DNA of 21,392 nt from Lingula anatina. Lineage: Eukaryota > Brachiopoda > Lingulata > Lingulida > Lingulidae. The translations under genes were made by a program, and so were the position numbers. The stretch is taken from NCBI RefSeq assembly GCF_001039355.2, contig NW_019775589.1:125271-146662 (forward strand), in the 5' to 3' direction. Positions within the stretch are counted from its first letter, which is position 1. Each line of letters opens with the position of its first letter. Below the pieces are notes generated by a model. It was not told the DNA's origin, did not search any database, and saw nothing but the letters and a program-made list of their open reading frames with translations. Of this stretch, positions 18,461 to 21,392 are shown piece after piece.

Positions 18461-18858
18461 AGTTCCCCTGCCTAAAAGGGTTTCCACTTGATGATAGGGT
18501 CACAATAGTTTGAAGTTGAACCATAAAATATGCCTGTCTTAGTTTGATTATTCGAGTACTTATTTGGCGGTGTATATAAAGGAAAGCCACTTGAACTTTA
18601 TGTTGGGATATGTCCACATAGCTGAGGGTGTGGGTGACTTTATTTGTTTACACACACTGTCAATCCCTTGTGTGGTCAGGGGCCAAAGAGAGGAAAATAA
18701 ACACCCCCAAAATTGTTTTTAAAATTGATTTGAAATTCTGATATTCTTTTTACCTTGACCAAAATTTCAGCATTTGCAAACTGTGTTCATATGTTGAGCC
18801 AATTATATTTGAGCTAGACCAAACAAATATAAAATGCCTCCTTCCATGTTGAATGTTA
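18461..18858. other. Non-coding stretch, no gene seen
   Basis: No supported frame or repeat. It ends at the TTA (18856-18858) that forms the left target duplication of the following MITE. Confidence 0.5.
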
Positions 18859-19083
18859 GACTCCGTTCACATGAAAAGTCTATTTTCTAAACATCTATTT
18901 TCTATTCGCGGTCTCTTATGATCACTCCGAGCGCAGCCGAGAATTAATTACAGCTTTGGAAGTAACTGGCTCGCGCTGCCAGTAATTACGCCGCGGGATA
19001 TTCAGGGCACAGACCATGATCATAAGATACCGCGAATAGAAAATAGATTTTTAGAAAAATAGACTTTCCATGTGAACGAAGCC
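18859..19083. mobile_element. 225-bp PIF/Harbinger-like MITE
   Basis: The left terminal inverted repeat spans 18859-18924 and the right one 19017-19083. They agree at most positions over about 66 bp, sharing CGTTCACATG, AAAGTCTATTTT, ATCTATTTTCTATTCGCGGT and TCTTATGATCA. The outer ends read GACTCCGTTCAC and, reversed, GGCTTCGTTCAC. TTA lies directly outside both ends (18856-18858 and 19084-19086). A 3-bp TWA target duplication is the family mark of PIF/Harbinger elements, so that superfamily is the best guess. The interior is GC- and CpG-rich with a small ACTGGC/GCCAGT hairpin (18965-18983) and has no coding capacity, so it is non-autonomous. The arms are much better preserved than the other elements here, so it is relatively young. 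Confidence 0.85.
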
Positions 19084-19086
19084 TTA

Positions 19087-19935
19087 CTCTCTGGAAATTG
19101 ACTGTAATATTGAAATATATTTGCTAAAGTGAATGGCTTAAAAAAAAACAACATTCAGAGTGAATCCAGACAACTTTAAGATCACTTAATCAGCTACCTT
19201 TTCTCCACCCTACAAGTGACAGAACATAAAAAAATGTTTTCTCCAATAAATTATCACAGTAATAAAACAAGTACAGTATTTACTGGGGTATCTTTATTAG
19301 TCCAATAACTGTAGAGTTTATTTCCAAACACAGACACAACACACTCCCCTTTTTCCACCCTCCTGTCAAAGCTGTGAATGTTTTTTCCCCTCTAGTGACA
19401 AGTCTCTTTAGACGGCTGAAATTCTGACATCTGAGGCACTGCAGACAGTGCTTGAAAGACACTAGCACTGCCTTCCTATGAGAAAAACCACCACTGAAAA
19501 TCAGGAATGCGTGAGGACAGCTCTGAAAAAAAAAGAGAAAGATAATAAATCACACTGATTTAATTAGATGTGAAGTAACAAAAAAGAAATAACATTTGGA
19601 TTTGATGATAGTTGTCAGGATGCTGATTAAGATAGCTGGAGGGGAATTTACAAAGACAGTTTTCTAGAACTTTTAGTGAGAGATAAAAAGATAGAGATAA
19701 GGATGATTATATTATTTATTTATCAGATCTGTTTTATTTTAATTTAATTTTTTTCAGTGAAAGATTTGATATCTCCTAAGGGGGGGTCCTGATTTCTGTA
19801 ATCATTTAATTAACACTTATGATAACATTGTTCCTGTATAAATTTATTAATGGATATAACTCATGACTGTTCATCCTTAATTGAAAAATATTTTTAGAAT
19901 TATTCAAACTCCTCTAGGTATCAAGAACAGATATA
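19087..19935. other. Non-coding stretch, no gene seen
   Basis: No supported gene. The minus-strand frame at 19280-19468 has Cys-containing composition but no ATG of its own and no recognisable family. AT-rich runs fill the rest. Confidence 0.5.
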
Positions 19936-19944
19936 ATGATATCA

Positions 19945-20062
19945 TGTTCATACCCGATTTCCCTGGGGTCCTGGGTGAGGAGGGCAAGGGCCATATAGCA
20001 GGATCAGTTACATTTCCCCATGGTACCCAGGGTGCGTTAATATTCAGATAAGTGGCCACACC
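19945..20062. other. Locally GC-rich block of unknown origin
   Basis: This block (CCCTGGGGTCCTGGGTGAGG, GGGCAAGGGCC, CCCCATGGTACCCAGGG, GTGGCCACACCATG) stands out from the AT-rich surroundings and has sharp edges. CTGGGT and ACCCAG occur in opposite orientation within it. On the minus strand it is open for about 60 codons (19904-20086) without a family match. It could be an interspersed repeat copy or an old exon remnant; I cannot decide which. Confidence 0.35.
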
Positions 20063-20302
20063 ATGTGTACTTAAATGATGATACAAAATATCTCTTTGAT
20101 TAACTTTGACAGCTGGACTTCTGATTATGATAAACAGGAATTACATCCTGTTAGAGAAGAGGTGTCTTGTTACCGCATTACACAGTCAATATTTGAAGGT
20201 GCAGTATGTAGTTTCGCTTTGATGAACTGTATGCTCACTTTTGATCTTGATAGATATTCAACTAAGAAAGTGAAAGTTTCCATTAAAAAGTTTCCATTAC
20301 AA
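20063..20302 (+). other. Exon-like open frame (weak), unknown product
   Basis: An ATG frame (20075-20314) includes a possible acceptor TTGATTAACTTTGACAG (AG at 20111-20112), then a mixed-composition stretch (ELHPVREEVSCYRITQS), a hydrophobic segment, and a run into a GT/TAA microsatellite. The donor is unclear. It is most likely chance. Confidence 0.12.
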
Positions 20303-20330
20303 GTGTGTGTGTAATAATAATAATAATAAT
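20303..20330. repeat. (GT)5 followed by (TAA)6 microsatellite
   Basis: GTGTGTGTGT passes directly into TAATAATAATAATAATAAT. It is a short compound microsatellite. Confidence 0.85.
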
Positions 20331-21392
20331 GGTTTATTCTAGCTTTATAAACCACCAGTATAAACTATGGACCTCCAAACTGTTTGTAATAAATGAGTAA
20401 AGTTATGAATTTGTTAAAATACTATCAATAAATCTTCCACTAAAAAAACTTAAATGATCGTGCAAAAGCTAGCTGAACCTTATATTTAAAGCTACAATAA
20501 ACTTGTCAAGATTTTTCCTGGTTTGATTGTGATAACATTGCAAGGAGGAGGAGATGAAGTTTCTCTTTTGTTCCCATTGTCTGCTCTTCCTTACTTTCAA
20601 AATAATACAATGACATTCTTGAAAGTCCCAGTTTGTAAATCAAAAATGTCAAATTAGTCATTGTTTAGCATGTACTCAAAAGTGGGATTTAGCAACCAAA
20701 AGTGGGTATCAGTCTTTTTTGATTCTTATGAAGAAAGGGGTGGTATCTTCTGTGTGTCTATTCTGTCAAATTTCTGTCATTAAATAACAATTGCCACAAG
20801 TCACAGAGCACAGTTAAAAGATCATGTGAAAAGAAATGAGGCACGTGTGGTAACCCCCTTGTGTAGCCTTACTGGTCGGAACATGATTCAGTCCGCCTCA
20901 GGAAAAGCCAGTGTATCAGCTTACAGCTTGAGCTTAGTTTAGTGTAGAGGTAGGGACTGTAGATCTGAATTCTGAGCCAAGTCTACGGACCACGTGCGTG
21001 CATGTTTAAGTACGTGAGGTGTGCATTCAGAGGTGACTGCGGCGCAAGTATGATAACATGTTGATACGGACCACTAAACACAGGAGGGCAACATGTAGCT
21101 TACAAGTGCTACATTTTTTTTCATCCGGATAAACATATTTTCTGGGGCACTGCACATTCCGTAGGTGGGTCAGGCACAGTCAGCTGATTCTTTACTCTGG
21201 AACGAGCCATTTATTCTGCTCCACCCTTCTCTAAGAGTTCATAAAACCTCTGTGATACATTAGCTGGAAAATTCTAGTCTGTGTTAAAATCAGCTGATGG
21301 GAATATTGAGAATAGCTATAGAGGAACCAGGTGTGGTGTATGATTACTACAGGTAAATTAAACAGTAAAGTGGTCTCCTCTTCAGAGTTAAC
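20331..21392. other. Non-coding stretch to window end, no gene seen
   Basis: No supported gene. Two CACGTG E-box words (near 20842 and 20992) and a CAG|GTAAAT donor-like site (about 21349) are visible but have no supporting open frame. Confidence 0.5.

Noticed and set aside
18072-18617. Long open frames on both strands across the scaffold gap
   Set aside because: They consist mainly of N-derived X residues flanked by Gly or Pro runs from the poly-C tracts; they are not genes.
19280-19468. Minus-strand Cys-containing frame as a zinc-finger exon
   Set aside because: Cys spacing does not fit a zinc-finger pattern, there is no ATG, and no acceptor/donor pair is evident.
1-21392. A multi-gene defence, secretion or biosynthetic system
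   Set aside because: The window has only two supported coding exons in long non-coding DNA, and nothing ties them into a system.

Overview
This is an AT-rich, intron-dominated stretch of an animal nuclear genome. The signs are eukaryotic: GT-AG splice sites, exons flanked by kilobases of non-coding DNA, long trinucleotide and dinucleotide microsatellites, MITE-like inverted-repeat elements, an N-filled scaffold gap and no bacterial gene packing. The one clear protein family (RASSF-type C1 domain) points to a metazoan. The repeats and low CpG background suit a marine invertebrate (lophotrochozoan or invertebrate deuterostome), but I cannot name the species.

Layout. Positions 1-7132 hold no convincing gene. 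They contain simple repeats, two copies of a degraded inverted-repeat element (about 1275-1371 and 5502-5772), a 32-bp perfect palindrome bracketed by a 7-bp direct repeat (2496-2541), and two weak exon-like open frames (2389-2599 plus, 6543-6770 minus). A (TTA)26 microsatellite (7133-7210) abuts the exon at 7249-7750, which carries the start codon and first half of the zinc-binding C1 domain of a RASSF1/5-like Ras-association adaptor and ends in a consensus phase-1 splice donor. The rest of that gene (remaining C1 ligands, RA and SARAH domains) was not found downstream in the window, so the intron is probably longer than 13.6 kb or the assembly breaks it.

Positions 7757-15082 are non-coding apart from a few exon-like snippets (10469-10517, 13951-14175 minus). 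At 15083-15802 is a second good exon with its own ATG, encoding at least about 210 residues of a charged, disordered protein that I do not recognise. It could be the start of the next gene, a nested gene, or an alternative first exon of the RASSF gene.

Positions 15803-21392 are again non-coding: a diverged tandem array (16141-16408), a 39-bp-arm inverted repeat (16942-17065), a third copy of the degraded element (17386-17464), a scaffold gap framed by a duplicated poly-C motif (18166-18460), and a well-preserved 225-bp PIF/Harbinger-like MITE with TTA target duplications (18859-19083).

I see no operon, defence island, CRISPR array or other multi-gene system. The two coding exons share a strand, but nothing in the sequence shows that they act together.
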